From Pithys albifrons albifrons (Eukaryota > Chordata > Aves > Passeriformes > Thamnophilidae), in contig NC_092462.1 in NCBI RefSeq assembly GCF_047495875.1, positions 30,910,023 to 30,974,022 of the forward strand: DNA of 64,000 bases, written 5' to 3'. The position numbers were made by a program, and so were the translations under genes. Under the pieces are notes generated by a model. That model saw only the letters and a program-made list of their open reading frames with translations. It had not been told where the DNA came from and did not search any database. Positions 1 to 12,862 of this stretch are shown one piece after another (position 1 is the first letter of the stretch; the number at the start of each line of letters is the position of its first letter).

Positions 1-2314
1 AAATGCTCTTGGCAAAGCTGTCAAATGTGTCATTGTAATGGGAGGCCTCTTTGCCGTGGTTTGAGCAGCGAGAGCTGGCTGGGAATCACGGGGCCAGACT
101 GAGGAGGACTGGTTGCAGAGAGCTCTCAGCGGAAATCCTTTGACTCTGGAACTTGTTTGCTCTGGCAAACTCCTTATGCCTGTCTGGACACAATGAGGGT
201 TCAAGACACATGGCTTTTGTTTGGTTTTCCTGGAGGGAAGGCTTTGCTTTTCATTTGGCTGAATTTCTGGGTGGTAGAGAAGGAGGGAGAGAGAGAGAGA
301 GAGCGTGTGCTTCAGCCTTTATCAATCTGTGCCTTGAATGAGGGTAATGCTGGTGCTTTTTGCTGACCTTTTGCTTTCTGAATCAGATATGAGTACCACA
401 GAGGCAGGCTCTTTATGTGCCTTTGACAACAAAGTAGAGGTTAAGGCACTTGAGAGAAGTACAGGTTTCTCTTGTTCCTTAGGTGCAGGTGGAGATTGGA
501 TGGATGCTTTCACTCTGTAGCTCCTAGTGGCTTCTAGCTGTTTTTCTACCACCTCTGGGTCTTCTGCTACAACCTTCCATGGCCCTGACCCACCTGAAGA
601 GCTCTCAAGCTGTGAAGAAAGGGAAGTTGTTGGAAGGTGTGAAGTGCAGAAGACCACAGAAACTCCTGGAGGGAGAATGACTGGAGTGCAGGGAGAATCA
701 CTGTAAGACAGCAACACAGAGAGAATGTGATGGTGGGGAGGGCAGCTTTGACTTTCCCTTCTAGAAAGATTGATTATTTATTTGTGAAATATAGCCACAT
801 GAGGCAGTGCTTGTAATTTTAGAGGAGTTCTGAGAAGATAAGGCACAATATTTTGTTAATATATGGATTCTGTAGAGACTCTAGTTTTAAAAAATTTTAT
901 GAAACAATGCCCTGTGATGAATGAGAAGGCACATAAACCAAAACACACTTTAGCAGCAAGTCTGATAATTTTGTCTCCCCAAATCTGATCTGCCAAATCA
1001 TTGCAGTTTGCCTTAGAGGCCATGAAGCAGGGAAAACAACTTAAAGAGCATAATAAAGTAATGTAGCACAGCCCTTACCAGCCAGATGTGTTGCTGAAAA
1101 ACAAATCAAGAAGTGTGTTTTCAGGAGTAAATACTAAGGTGGAACAGGAGTCCTAGAATTTGAGATGTATTTTCCTCCAAATCACTTTTAGCTGCTGGAA
1201 AAGAACTTCAAGGAAGCATCAACCTTGAGCCCTGAACACCTAGAACTGGATTGCTGACCTTCTGAAGACAGCAGGGGATTTTTCACTGATTTTGTTTCAC
1301 TAAGGGCAATGCTCCTTCAAATTCTCATAAGTCAGATAACATAATGCAGTGATTACACCTTCCTCTGTGTAATAGCTGGTGTGATTTCTAGTGAGTTGCA
1401 CAAGTTGTTTTAAGCACACTCCTGCTTCCCTGAGCTACACTGTGGTTTTACTGGAAATTTTTACATTTGGTCACAGTCCCTGCTGAACCAGTGGGTGCTC
1501 TTCCTGTGCTACCACTTTATCTGAAAGTACAGAAAAGGTTGACAAGTAGGAAGAGATTAAGTGACACCAGGGAAAGATGTGAAAGTGCACCATGTATCGA
1601 GTAAATCCAGCCTGGGGAAAAGACAATGGTCTCAATAGTGTACAGGGAAGTTGAGTCATTAAAAGGGATTGCACATTGGGTAGTGTAATGCCTATAAGTA
1701 TTTGAAAGTGTGTTTAGCACAATACTCCCAACAGAAAGGAAACTTTGGAAACTGGGCCACATTTTCAAATAGGCTGTGGTTTTCTTAACTATCTCGCTAC
1801 AAATACGTGCCTGCAAAGTGCATTAGGTGTCTCTCTGCTGCTATTAACTTGCCTTTCCTCTTATCACAGTACCTTGTGTGTCTCTTGGAAGGGCTGAGAT
1901 TCCTGGTCTGGGCATGTGCAAGCAGGCGAGTGCAGGTGCTGCAGAGCAGCATCCTCCTGGCTGAACAGTGGGTGGTGATCAGTCTGGTCAAGGCTTATCA
2001 CCCAAAGGCATTTCTAATTGTTCTGTGATCTGCACAGAGTGAGGTGGGTAACTGGTGTCATGCTCTAGTACCCTGGTTCAATTCAAAAGTAATTCCAGTC
2101 TGCCATTTTTGCAAGGTCATCCTGCAAAAATGTATTCCTTTTCAGAAGTTTATTATTTACTTCAAATGTAAAAGTCATGCCTCGTGTGCAGCTGAAGTAT
2201 TTCACCTTATTGGAAGAAGAATGATTTGTGTGCATGAAGCCAACCACAGTGACTGAAATCTGCAAAGTAAATGAGGGTTACTCCTTCCGACAGCAGCATC
2301 TTTGCGCAGAATAT
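1..2314. other. Unannotated non-coding DNA
   Basis: I see no gene that I can support here. Both strands carry only short open frames with no recognisable domain. The longest is a minus-strand frame of 131 codons at 322-717. It is rich in Ser, Lys and Glu but has no splice context or family signature that I recognise. A short GA repeat near 290 is listed separately. Base composition is AT-leaning and poor in CpG, as expected of avian intergenic or intronic sequence. Confidence 0.6.
287..303. repeat. (GA)n dinucleotide microsatellite
   Basis: About eight uninterrupted GA units follow a purine-rich lead-in (AAGGAGGGA). This is an ordinary short microsatellite with no sign of function. Confidence 0.9.
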
Positions 2315-3074
2315 TTTATCCAGGAATCTCATGAAGTTCAGCCAGGGGAAGTGCAAATACTGGCACCTGGGGAGGAAAGCCCCTGGCAAACTGGTATATG
2401 TTGTGGGCCACCCAGATGGAAAATAGCTTGTCAGAGAAACATCTGAGGAGCTGATGATGTGTGCTTGTGGCAAAGGAGGCAAAAGGTACCCTGGGCTGCG
2501 TTAGGAGAGATATTGCCAGCAGGTCAGAGGGGTAATCCTTCCCCTCTAGTCAACACTGGTTAGGCCTTTCCACAAGTGCTGTGTCCAGTTCTGGGCTGCC
2601 TGGTATGAAAGAGACATGGATACATTGAAGACAGTCCAGCAAAGGACCATGAAGATGATGAAGGGACTAGAACTCTCCCCTGCGAGGAAGGGCTGAGAGA
2701 GCTGCCACTTTGCAGCCTGGAAAATAAATGTTTTGGAGAAGGTCTCATGAACGTGTACTAATACCTGAAAAGAAAGTGCATAGGAGACAGAAACAGGCAT
2801 TTTCCAATTGTGCCCAGTGAGAGGACCAGAAGCAATGGACACAAACTGAAACACAGGAGGTGCTATTTGACCATGAAAAGGAATTCTTCTATTGGGAGAG
2901 TGAAAGACCACTGGCAGCATTTGCCCAGAGAGACAAATGTCTCCATCCTTGGAGGTCTTCAAAACATACTGGACATGGCCGTGAGCAGCCAGCTCTAGGT
3001 GGCCCTGTCTGAGCAGTGGGGTTGGACAGGGTGACTTCCAGAGGTCTTTTCCAACTGCAGCCACTCTGTGATCT
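2315..3074 (+). mobile_element. CR1 LINE, 5'-truncated: end of ORF2 plus 3' UTR
   Basis: This is a 5'-truncated chicken-repeat-1 (CR1) non-LTR retrotransposon in sense orientation. It starts near the ORF2 segment containing CTCATGAAGTTCA (about 2328) and CACCTGGGGAGGA (about 2364). It runs through GTGCTGTGTCCAGTTCTGGG (about 2577) and the hallmark block AATGGACACAAACTGAAACA (about 2834). The translation around 2830-2860 reads SNGHKLKHRR, typical of the C-terminal part of CR1 ORF2. The 3' UTR follows (GGTGGCCCTGTCTGAGCAG, GGGGTTGGACAGGGTGACTT) and ends at CACTCTGTGATCT near 3074. The terminal octamer array is reduced to a trace. A 62-codon stretch (2810-2998) stays open, but the rest of ORF2 is interrupted, so the copy is dead. 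CR1 is the dominant LINE of birds and is normally 5'-truncated, as here. Confidence 0.93.
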
Positions 3075-6000
3075 AGGAAAATGCCTACTTTTAAAAAATA
3101 TTTTCCAGAAGTGCTTTGAAACAAAGCCATGTGAGGAATGGAAACCCAGTTAGGAGTGCAATTTGACATTGCATCTTTTTTTGTCCCCTCTGTTTTGACT
3201 TTCCAGCTGAGATCTGCCAGATACACTGTTCAGTCTTGACTTTAAGATCTTCAGTAACACCAGAGCAAAAAAGCAGATGCCAAATAACTAAGTGTGGGAA
3301 TCTGGCTGGCTTCCCCCTGGTACTCAGCAGAAGGGAGGTTGCAATGTTCTGTTCAGCTTTTGATAGAAAACGGTGAGTGCTGCAGTCTGCCTGCTCTCAT
3401 TCTCATTCTCATTCTCATTCTTCATCTCATCTGCCAGAGCCTGAGATTGCCTGATGACTTATTCAGTCACTGAAGTGTTTATTCATACTGTACAAAGCAG
3501 ATAGGTGTGTTTTGTGTGTGGTGGCTTTTTTATTACTGAGAGTCCACCTGAACTGTGAGTAGGTCTGGATTGTTTGCTATGTTGACAGCAAGTCTGATCT
3601 TGGGAGCCATCTCAGAGGATTTGTGAGGATGTTATAGATAGAGTTAATGCATCTTGCTATCTGCAGGGCACAAATAAGGAAGGAGACAAACCCCAGCCTC
3701 TTGCTTTGGAAACCAGCAGAGCTGTTCTACTCTCCTTGGGTAGGGGTGAAGGGAGTTTTAGACTCTACAACCTGCCTACCAGCCAAGCAAGGAAAATAGC
3801 TTCCTTCCTTCCTAACTTGGACACAGTAAAGGCAAATGCTTTCTAGTGACATGATTTTTCCCTGAAGCAAAATACTTTCAGATCTTCACTGGCCATATGG
3901 TGCTCTGCACACAGTTTTCCATGAATATTGCATTAATCCATATTCCAAGTTACGAATTGCAATCAATTCATTCTTACGCTAACCAAGCTGCAGCTGCTCC
4001 CAGCTGAAAAGTCTTTTGAACTCTCCCAGACGAAATATTCCAAGTCTCGTTCCAAGGTGCAGTAATTGTCATTGTGGTTTGCAGGCTCTCATACATATTT
4101 AATTTAGAGTACATATCGAAATGTGCATTCTGCTTACACTGAAGCTGGTGCCAATGATTACAGTGATGTTGTCTGAAGAGTAACGAAAGACCAAAATTGC
4201 TTCAATACTTGGTAATGTGTTGATTTCAACTTTAGTACAATTAAGCTCTATTGGTAGTAGATAAGTCAAAACTCAAAGTGAATGTGCTGCATGCTAAATT
4301 GAAGGAAAGCATCTACTGTGAAGTTTCAGGGTGTATCTGGGCTTCCTCTGTGCTTGTGGTGTTTGAATCTAGGAGACAGCTTGCTCTCCTGCAAAGACAG
4401 GAGCCATTTGTGAGTGGACATGAGAACTGGGATCCAAGTTTTCTGGTGGTTCCTGTGTAGTCTAGTTTTGCCCTGGCTTCTTGTAATGAAAGAACATCCT
4501 GGCACTTCATGTGTGTAGGCTCCAGTGATCTCACAGGGAATTCAAAACAGCTATTTTTATTTAGAGGTCTAGATTTAGAATTTTTTAAAATTTATTTTCT
4601 CTGTCTTAATATTAGTGAATTATGTTTAAACTCTCTAAATTAATGACAAAGTACTTTGATGACTTAATGTGGGAATGCTCTATCATTTCAGTGAATGTGG
4701 TCAATGTTACGTTATTGGTACTGAATCCTCTTTCATGTAGGGGAGGACAGGAAGACGTGATTTGTTCACTTTATGAGCTCAGAATTCTCATGGTTAGTGC
4801 TAACAGCTGAGTACTCAGCTTTTCAATTTTCAGGCCACTTCCTGGAATTGTTTGAGTGCTAGTTGTTTAACGTTATTTTGAAAAGAAATTCTTAGTACTG
4901 TATGGTTGTTTTTTGATGAACTTGTGCAGATTGTGCCCAGATTGAAAACTACTGAGCCTCATCATGTTTTGCCAGTAACTTATTTCTCTGGTACTGAAAC
5001 TGTAAAGCAGTTTTATTCTTTTTATTATAATGCAAGTGTTTAAAAAGAATAAATTTTGGGATTTTATAGAGATTCAAAAGTCAGTATTCACTGTCCATTT
5101 CCTCATTGCCTTTACACTTCTGTGTATGTAGAATTTTTGATATATGTGCATAGAGATATACAAAATCAAGTGGATTTCATAAAAAAAAATTGCAAAATGA
5201 AAATGGCCCAATCAGGGTAGTTTTTCTGTGAACTGTCATTCTCCACTGGAAACCAGGGGACAAATGCTGAGCTGCTGCCTTGGTCATGCTGTAGCCCAGC
5301 TATCCTGCTCAGGGAGAAAGAGGACAGCAGACAGGGATGGCAGTAGGACAGAGGTGTCAGTTGATCTGTATCTGGCAGAGGCTCACTGCTTGCACTGGTG
5401 GTGGATTTAAAAGGGCCTTGGGATTCAGGTGAATCTGAGACTCTTGTAGAGGCATCTGAGGACTGTGATGTGAGTCAGATCTGAAATGCTTATTCAGCCA
5501 AATTTCTGAGGAAAGGATAATTAGCTCCTGTCATTCCTACACCATTTCTGCTCCTCAAATTCCTTTGGCTGCTCCCAGGAAGGGCAGTGCATTTGATGTG
5601 AAACGCTGAGAAAACAGGCATTTTGTGTTTAATCATAAAATGACATTTCTAACCATATATTTGTGATTAAGCTATTGTTTTTATTAGTCACAAGAGATAA
5701 TTGCATCCAGAAATTCCCAAAGAAAAAGTTACTCTGGGCAAACAATATTACACTGATGTTGCAATTATTTGAATAATATTCTAGCATATATCAACCATGA
5801 ACTTCCCTAAAGGGCCTATTAAACAGGAAGCAAGAAAAGAGAGATGGGGCAGTTGCCAGACATTAGTGTGTCTAGTGCTTGTGTGTCAGTTCATGCCCTC
5901 ACTTTTTTTGTCTTTTGGCAATGTCAGGCAGTTGGCAAAATCCCATATCACAGGTAAACAGCAGACATGCACAGGAAGCCTTTTTTTTTTTGTGGAGAAA

Positions 6001-8534
6001 GGAGATTCCCAGGGCTCGGGTCTGGAAGGAATGAGTCTCTGGCTCCCACCTTGTTCAAGTCTGTCTTCTGAATCTCCTTGCAATGGAAACAAAGACGTTC
6101 TGTCTTTCAATGAGCTTTGGTCATTATTTGTGAGAATACCTGAAATGTTGAAGATGGGAGTGCTGTTCCCAGAGCAGTCTGGGATGTAGGACTGCAGGCA
6201 GGGTTCATTCTCCCTTAACTGAGGCACCAATGCTTCTACAGACTCAACTCCTTTTGAAATGCTATCTGAGGAGGTGAATGGCAGTCAAGAACTGCCCAAA
6301 TCATTTGTCAAGTGTAGCAAGCACTGTTTTTTCCATTGTAATACTTTTCTTACCTGCGCTGCCATGCAAGCCAAAGCCCTACCATAAATTTCCCTTATCC
6401 TATCATAAGAGCTTTTTATTGGTTATGTCTTATTTCACGCGTTGACTTGTTTCATGGTATTCTGGCAAAGCTAACAATCCATTAGGAAGATTATCTGAAA
6501 GGGCCATGATGGAAAAAAATATGCTACCAAACATTTCCTAATGCACAGTGAGGCAGAAAAAATGGCCCTGCATTCCCTGTTCCTCATAAACCCAGCTGAG
6601 CCTGTGTTGCTTTCTGTTGTGCTGCCTGTCTCTGCAGAGCCCTCTGCTCCTTCACAGGTTCAGTCTCCCTGCAGAAGTGGAGGGACTCCTCTGCAATGGT
6701 CAGCAACAAGCTTTTCTAAGGTGTCTGTTGAATGGCAAGCAAGAATGCCAGGGGTTAGTCCCTATCATATCTCATGATAGGGCAGACACTTGTCAGCGGT
6801 GGCACAAGAGCTGCCATGGCTGGATATTTGTGGTGGATTAATGCCAAGAAGATACACCACTGTGCTTTAACATAGAGCTACAAGGAGATGCTTGAGCTGG
6901 CAAGGATGCTGAAAGCAGTGCAGCTTGACTTGTACGGCAGAGGGTAATGTCTCCCTATTCCTCCCATGAGAGATGGTGGTGAGGGTTTGCTTTGGGATCC
7001 TAGGTAAGGCAGCTCTCTGGACATACTAGGTGAGGGAGCTAGGAAAAGCTTGCCCCTGCTCCCTTTCATGATGTCCTCTGGAAAGAGCTTGTAGTATGTA
7101 ACCTGTCCTCCAACAGCCTTTTTTGTCATTCAGATGATGCCATCTGTACTGCAGAGTTATCATCTTTCCCTAGTATCAGGATCAGAGCTATATTTTCTTT
7201 CTTTTTTTTTTCTTTTTTAAAATTTCTCATTGGAAAAATTATGGTATGCCTATCCTGGTGCTTCACTCTAACTCATCCTCACAGCCAAGGGCTCCAAGGG
7301 CTCTCCTCCCACTTCTTCCAGAGATCTCTGCCACTGGCTCACACCTCAAAGCACTGGTGGGCAAACCCTGTTTCAACACACTTACTGTGGAACTGCTTGG
7401 GAACTGGTTGTCCTGAGGCTGAGCTCACAGTTGTTTTTTTTGGAGGGAGAGGCAGCACATTGTCCAAGCCAGGAGTTTCCCACATATGGGAAGGTGACTC
7501 CAGCCCAGCAGGTCAAACATGCTCTTCCCCAAGCTGCGCTCACCAATACCCTCTCCTCCTTATTTTACTATATTTTTTGTCTTCTTATGCCTGTTGGAGT
7601 TGCAAAAATCTGCTAGAAATCAATCTCTGTGCACTCCTGATTTAAATATGGGCACATTCTGAGTAACTCCTAGCTCTGCTTATATTTCCCCTTTGGTTCC
7701 TCTTGAATTAGCTTCTAATTATCTCAGTTATAATCACTCAGTGTGATAAAGTTAAAGTAATAATGATTGTTTTTGATAGTACAATGTTTTCTTTACGAAT
7801 GTTGTAGTTAATAAAGACAGAATGCCAGGCTGCTTATGGGAAACAGATTTTTACAGAACCTTAACAAATGCCCTGCATAGTTCATGTATAGATAATAAAA
7901 GAAAAAAGTAACCCTTTTAGAAAGAGTTTATATCTTGATATTAAAAAGTTTGATATATTTATGTTCCAAAACACTGTTTTAAAGGTCCAGAACCTAGTGT
8001 CATTGCTTGAGGCCAAAGTCAGGGTCTCAAGATGCCTGCTCAGGTTTCTGCATCTCTGTGGCACAGAGAGCTGGGCTGCAGCTTGGGTGATGAAACTCTT
8101 CTGCCATGTGCTGCTGAGGGAACAGTTTAGCACTTCTCATGCCTTGTCCCATGCGATATCCAGACATGGTGCTTTTCTCTGGGGCTCTTGGTGTAGGAGG
8201 TGTTTTTAAGTATGCCTATCATGTTGTGTGTTCACAGGAGTATTTTGCTTTCAGAAAACAGCCACTAGGCTGAACAAAGCTGTACCACAGGGGAACGGGT
8301 GTTCCAGGGCACAGTGTGGGGAACATGACTTGCAGCTCCCTTCTCCTGAAGCTGTGTCATGTCATGCACAACAAATCACATTGAAGGTGGATGGTGTTAC
8401 AAGTATGTGTGATGCAATACTGAGTGTCTAGGGCATTCAGCTGGGAAAACATGGGTACACGTCGGGAGATAGCTCTGGGTTACAGTCCATATATGAAGAA
8501 GGTGCCATGATGTAGTAAATGGACTAGAGTTGGA
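3075..8534. other. Unannotated non-coding DNA
   Basis: No gene, RNA or transposon that I can support. The interval contains a short TCTCAT hexamer array (3395-3420) and poly-T stretches near 5981-5991 and 7199-7217. An AT-rich segment at about 3895-4180 has a texture suggesting conserved regulatory DNA (see findings). Open frames are short and lack domain signatures; the longest are 130 codons at 5797-6189 (plus) and 134 codons at 7241-7645 (plus). Confidence 0.55.
3395..3420. repeat. (TCTCAT)n hexanucleotide repeat
   Basis: Four exact TCTCAT units, then a partial unit and the degenerate TTCATCTCAT, form a small hexamer microsatellite. Confidence 0.9.
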
Positions 8535-8602
8535 CCAAGGGTTGGACTCGATGATCTTGGAGGTCTTTTCCAACCCAATTGATTCTATGATTCTATGATT
8601 CT
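8535..8602 (+). mobile_element. CR1 LINE 3' end (relatively young)
   Basis: The sequence GGTTGGACTCGATGATCTTG, then GAGGTCTTTTCCAACC, then GATTCTATGATTCTATGATT is the diagnostic 3' terminus of avian CR1. It ends in about 2.5 copies of the ATTCTATG octamer that primes CR1 reverse transcription. Only about 70 bp is clear; similarity upstream of about 8535 fades. The match to the remembered consensus is closer than for the other CR1 pieces here, so this is probably one of the younger insertions. It is the clearest single indication that the host is a bird. Confidence 0.93.
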
Positions 8603-11600
8603 AAGGGCTTAGTGCTTTATGTTGTCAGCCATTTTTTAGGACACCTAAGCAAAGCATGGAGACTTGTCTCCAGGCTTCTTTCTTTCCCCTGGCCTCAATT
8701 GTTATGGTGGGTGTTTATGCCTCTTTTCTTTCTCAAAGAGCCTGTAACTCACTTCTTAAAAGTTTTCAAGCATTTTTTTTTTGTTTTTAGCTGTTTAATT
8801 GTAAATTTGTGTCTGATGCAGGGGACATGCCTGCTGCTTGCACCCTGGATGTACTCAGGTGACATTGGCAAAGGGATTTTAGAAAAGGGGTTTGGGAGCA
8901 ATAAAATGGCAGCTGGTACATGACTCTCTTCTTGGCTCAGCCAGGCTATTTCTGTGCCTGAGGCACTTCATGTCCTCTGAGCTTTTCATAGTCATATGCA
9001 AAGAGGGGTTTGTGGGGGTGTGTATGTGCCGTTTATGTTAATATTTGTCAAGAGTTGCATGATCTGGAGCAGTGCGTCCTCTTCCTGTAACAACACCAAC
9101 ATGTTACTGTTAGTGGATTTGTACATGGGGTCACACAGAAGCTTTGGGCTAGGCATGTGCTATGTGTTTATTGTCATATCCTTGCCCTCCCTGACTGCAG
9201 GGAGCTGTGAAGGCTTAGGCAAAAGAGCTGCCATAGGCGGCATTTTCTTAGAAGCAGAAAATACTTGATACATTTTTGAAAGAGCAAGCAGGAATGGAAA
9301 CTGGTTTTGACAGTTGCTATCTTGGTGGTATAAATACTGCACAAAACAAAACAAGAAAAGAGGCCTTTGGATCTGTATTGTGTAATTACTGATGTAATTG
9401 ATATACATCACTGAGAGTTTCCCTTTCACTAGCCTTTTGATATTTAAACCAATGGGCACATTTGTATCTTGTTTTTTATCCTTAGCTTTATGAATAACTA
9501 TGGAGCATCTTATCAGTGGTTAGAACGGATTTGTTCCTGAGTATTTTCAAAACCAGAAGAATGGATACTTCTGGTATCTTTTATTCTAACAAAAGTAAAT
9601 TCTTTCCAGTTCATCATCTAGGCAGAAAAATGATCAACCTAATTACGGAAAAATTTCTCAAGAGCAGGGAAAGCATTTCTCACTTTTTTTGGGCACAAAC
9701 TTGTGAGCTTTATGTAAAGCATTCAGCAAACAGCCATTATAGCAAGCATGCTGTTCGTTCTATATTAACATAACTAATGAAGCCCTCAGTTCAGAGTGAA
9801 AAAACTAATAAAGTGCTGCAGTGTGCAGCATTGTATTGCTCAGTTTTTTTTCTCCTCTTGAGCAAACGTCTGCATGCCAAAGGTGAGAGCATCAACTGAG
9901 TAGAGAACCTGTTTATACATCCTGAACACAGCTCAGGGTTTGATAGGTGCCACCATTGCTCTTTCTTACTTTGCCACTGTTTGTAATTAACCTTCTGCAG
10001 CTTGAAATTCTTCATGAAGGATGGTCTCTGGTTTCGATGAGGTTGCTCTGGCCTAAACTAAAGCAGCCAAACTCCTACTGCATCTCAAAGTCCTTACCTG
10101 GCTTTGCGGGCAACCAGAGAATGAGCCAAAAGACTCATAAGATCAGTATTCTAAGTAAGTAACATTGTAGGCAACAGGAGGACACAAGGCTTGTGACTTG
10201 CCATAGATTATTCTTTATTGCTAATTTGGTACAAGCGCCATTGCTCCTTAATAGATGCATACAGTGTAGCACCAAAATGGAGAGCGGCTGCTACGCACAG
10301 CTATCTGCAGAGGTGTGCATTAGCACATGTTGAGTGAATATGGACTTTATGTATGAGTATGTCCTCCTCCCCTCAAATGTGGGGCCAATCAAGAGCCTGT
10401 TGGAGTCAGTGGGACCCTCTCTGTTAACTCCAGTGGATGGAGCTTGGTGGCAACCTAGGAAGCAGTAGCACCTTCTCCAGCACCTCCTCCAAGCCTTGTG
10501 CTCCCAGTGCTCTCGTGCTGCCTCTGGAACTTGCTGGGCTGCCCTGTTAGCTGATTCAAATCACTAAAATAGCCAAAAATTGCCCAAAGGAAAAAACTCA
10601 GAACTCAGTACTTTTGTGTTGGTTTCTGCCTTCTGATAAGTCATGGCAGTGGAGGGAAGGAGCAGCAGGGCAGCTTGGGATGTGGGTGTGACTGAGGCTG
10701 GGGCAGCAGCAGGAAGATTTGGTGGAAAGAAGAGCAGCAGCCCTGCCTTGATCAGCAAGCTGCCAGGCTGTCTAGGTTGCCTGTGAAACCACAACCAGAT
10801 TCCTCACATCAATCTCTTTATTTTGGTAATTGTTTGAAGGAGTCTCCTTGTATCCAGTTTCCAATCAAAACATTATCTACTCCCTAAAACGTGAGCTTGA
10901 ATCCCAACATGTTGCATTGCAGGTGCTGAAGTCTACCAGTCGTATAACACAGATGAATGCCTTTGAAAAGCAAATCCTTAAACAAAGTTACACTCCATTT
11001 GTTTTTTAAATTTTCATTTTCCATTTGAGAGGTTGTTTCACTGCTATGAGAGGCGTTGAAAGTTTTTCATATTTTAATTCTTGTGGGTCTTTTAAAACTG
11101 AATTTACCATGTAAGTCATATCCTGGCAATGGATATTTTAACTTATCTGCCTTGTACTTATAGCTTGGGTCTAAGATTACCTGTGAAGAGTTTTGCTTTC
11201 TTCGTGCAGAAATTTGTGCCTTGTTGTTTTGACTATTTGAATGTTTTCATTGTAAAGCGCTCTTTCTTTCTCATTATACTGTTGTATATTAAGTTAGCGG
11301 AAGGCAGAGAAATTCTTTTTTTGTCTGTTATGTCTTTTTGTGAGCCTGAAGTTTTTAATAGTGACTTCTCAATCAAATTATAGTTGCAGCTATGTTGCAA
11401 TCCAATCACTGAAAGAAAGTAAAGTTGGAAAATATAGTCAGGTCAAAAAGGCCAATTTCAACACAAGATGAAATGAAGGAAAGCTACCTAGTCTCAGAAA
11501 AAGATACACTATGTGTGCTAACAAACCATTTATTTCTAAATAGATGCTGGGTTTGGTAAAAAAGACTGAAGAGGTCACTTTTCTGCTCTGACTTCCTCCT

Positions 11601-12695
11601 GTGAACACTTAACCAAAGTAAGTCAGGACTGCAGATTACCTCTGACACTCATGAACTTTTTTTTCCTGTGGGATATGTTTCTGTTTGAGTTGGTCTTTTT
11701 TCCTATGAGTGAATCACCATCTCCAATAACAGTGAACTCCCCAAATTATCAGATGAGCTTTTTGAAGTTTGATAAGAAATATGTGTTCATTCCGGCATGG
11801 GCTTCTTCCAGAGCTAAACAATACTTGTGGGAAAAGCCGGGCTTTCCCAACACTTTACATACTGAAAATATCAGTGATAGTTTGTTTTGAAATGATTATT
11901 GGAACATATTCAAAGCATGTTATCTAAATGTTTTGTCTAAAAAGCCCCAACTAGAACCACTTTTGATAAAAGATCAAGCATGACTCGTCAAACATACAAA
12001 CCTCAAACTTCACAAAACAGGAAAGAAATTAATATTCCAGATTTTTCCCAGTAAAGCCTTTTATTAAAAAAAAAAAGAAATCTTTGCCACCCTTTGGCTC
12101 ATTAATCTATTCAAAGAGACAGGCAAAGGGTTATCTCTGGAAAGAGGTTCACCTCAGCTGTTTCACTGGATTCACATGTTGTTTCTTGGCAAGATCTGGT
12201 TTTAAGGGCAGCTCTGCCCAGCTCTGTGCTTCTTGGGTATGCTAATCTCCCAGCAAGCTGTCTCCATGTCTGCACCTTCCAGCTATGTATGTGTCAAGTT
12301 CTTAATCATCTTCATACTTCTTTTGGCAAGTCAAAGAGAAATAATCCAATAGTAATTTTATCCACTGCTAGGTGCCTTTGAACAAAATTTTGCCAGGTTC
12401 CCATGACAAATGACTATGAAAGCAAAGTGTGCTTGCCTTTTGCCTTTTTTAGATTTTTCCCTCTACAAACATCAGCAATAATTAATTGATAGTATAGCTG
12501 AGTATTTCTTACAAGTTGTTTACAAAAATAGAACTTACCTCTCCCTGCATTTTCTAATGTTCAGTTCCACCTTCCACGAGTCTTAACTGCTGCTGCACAG
12601 CCACACGCAGGTAAATATTGCTGCAGCCTTCCAGAGGGAGACATGAGGGCCTATGTAGTATTACATGATAGAGAGGGTTAACGTGTGCTGGAAAG
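8603..12695. other. Unannotated non-coding DNA
   Basis: No supported gene or RNA. There is a run of about 12 A near 12066 and a T-rich patch near 9843. A weak block at 10390-10440 (GGAGTCAGTGGGACC followed by AACTCCAGTGG) resembles the GAAGTCAATGGGA core seen in some old amniote repeats, but it is too degraded to call. Open frames up to about 103 codons (8612-8923, plus) show no recognisable domain. Confidence 0.55.
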
Positions 12696-12699
12696 CCAT
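12696..12699. repeat. Target-site duplication, left copy (CCAT)
   Basis: CCAT directly precedes the LTR and is repeated at 13283-13286 directly after it. A 4-bp duplication is within the 4-6 bp range of retroviral integration. Four bases alone would be weak, but the position is fixed by the inverted LTR termini. Confidence 0.75.
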
Positions 12700-12780
12700 T
12701 GATGCCGTGAATGACCCTTCCCCCCCAAAAACAGGACTTCGAGCCACGTTAGTGTAGGGTAAGATAAAAAGTAAAGGTCC

Positions 12781-12786
12781 TTTAAT
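12781..12786 (-). terminator. ATTAAA polyadenylation signal of the LTR
   Basis: On the minus strand ATTAAA lies about 70 bp downstream of the TATA-like box, in the context TGTTATTAAAGGACC. This placement is normal for an LTR whose R region ends just after the signal. The function is inferred. Confidence 0.55.
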
Positions 12787-12853
12787 AACACAGGGCCTAC
12801 AGCCCACAGGAATACATGGTGACATGCATGTGTCTTAGTTCTTGTTTCCATGG

Positions 12854-12862
12854 CTTTTATAA
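12854..12862 (-). promoter_or_regulatory. TATA-like box of the LTR promoter
   Basis: TTATAAAAG on the minus strand sits about 420 bp from the LTR's 5' end. It is the only strong TATA match in the LTR on that strand and is well placed relative to the ATTAAA signal. It could drive transcription toward lower coordinates; whether it is active cannot be told from sequence. Confidence 0.55.

Noticed and set aside
2546..3226. 226-codon minus-strand frame, the longest in the window.
   Set aside because: It lies antisense to a clear CR1 tail; the matching family is on the plus strand.
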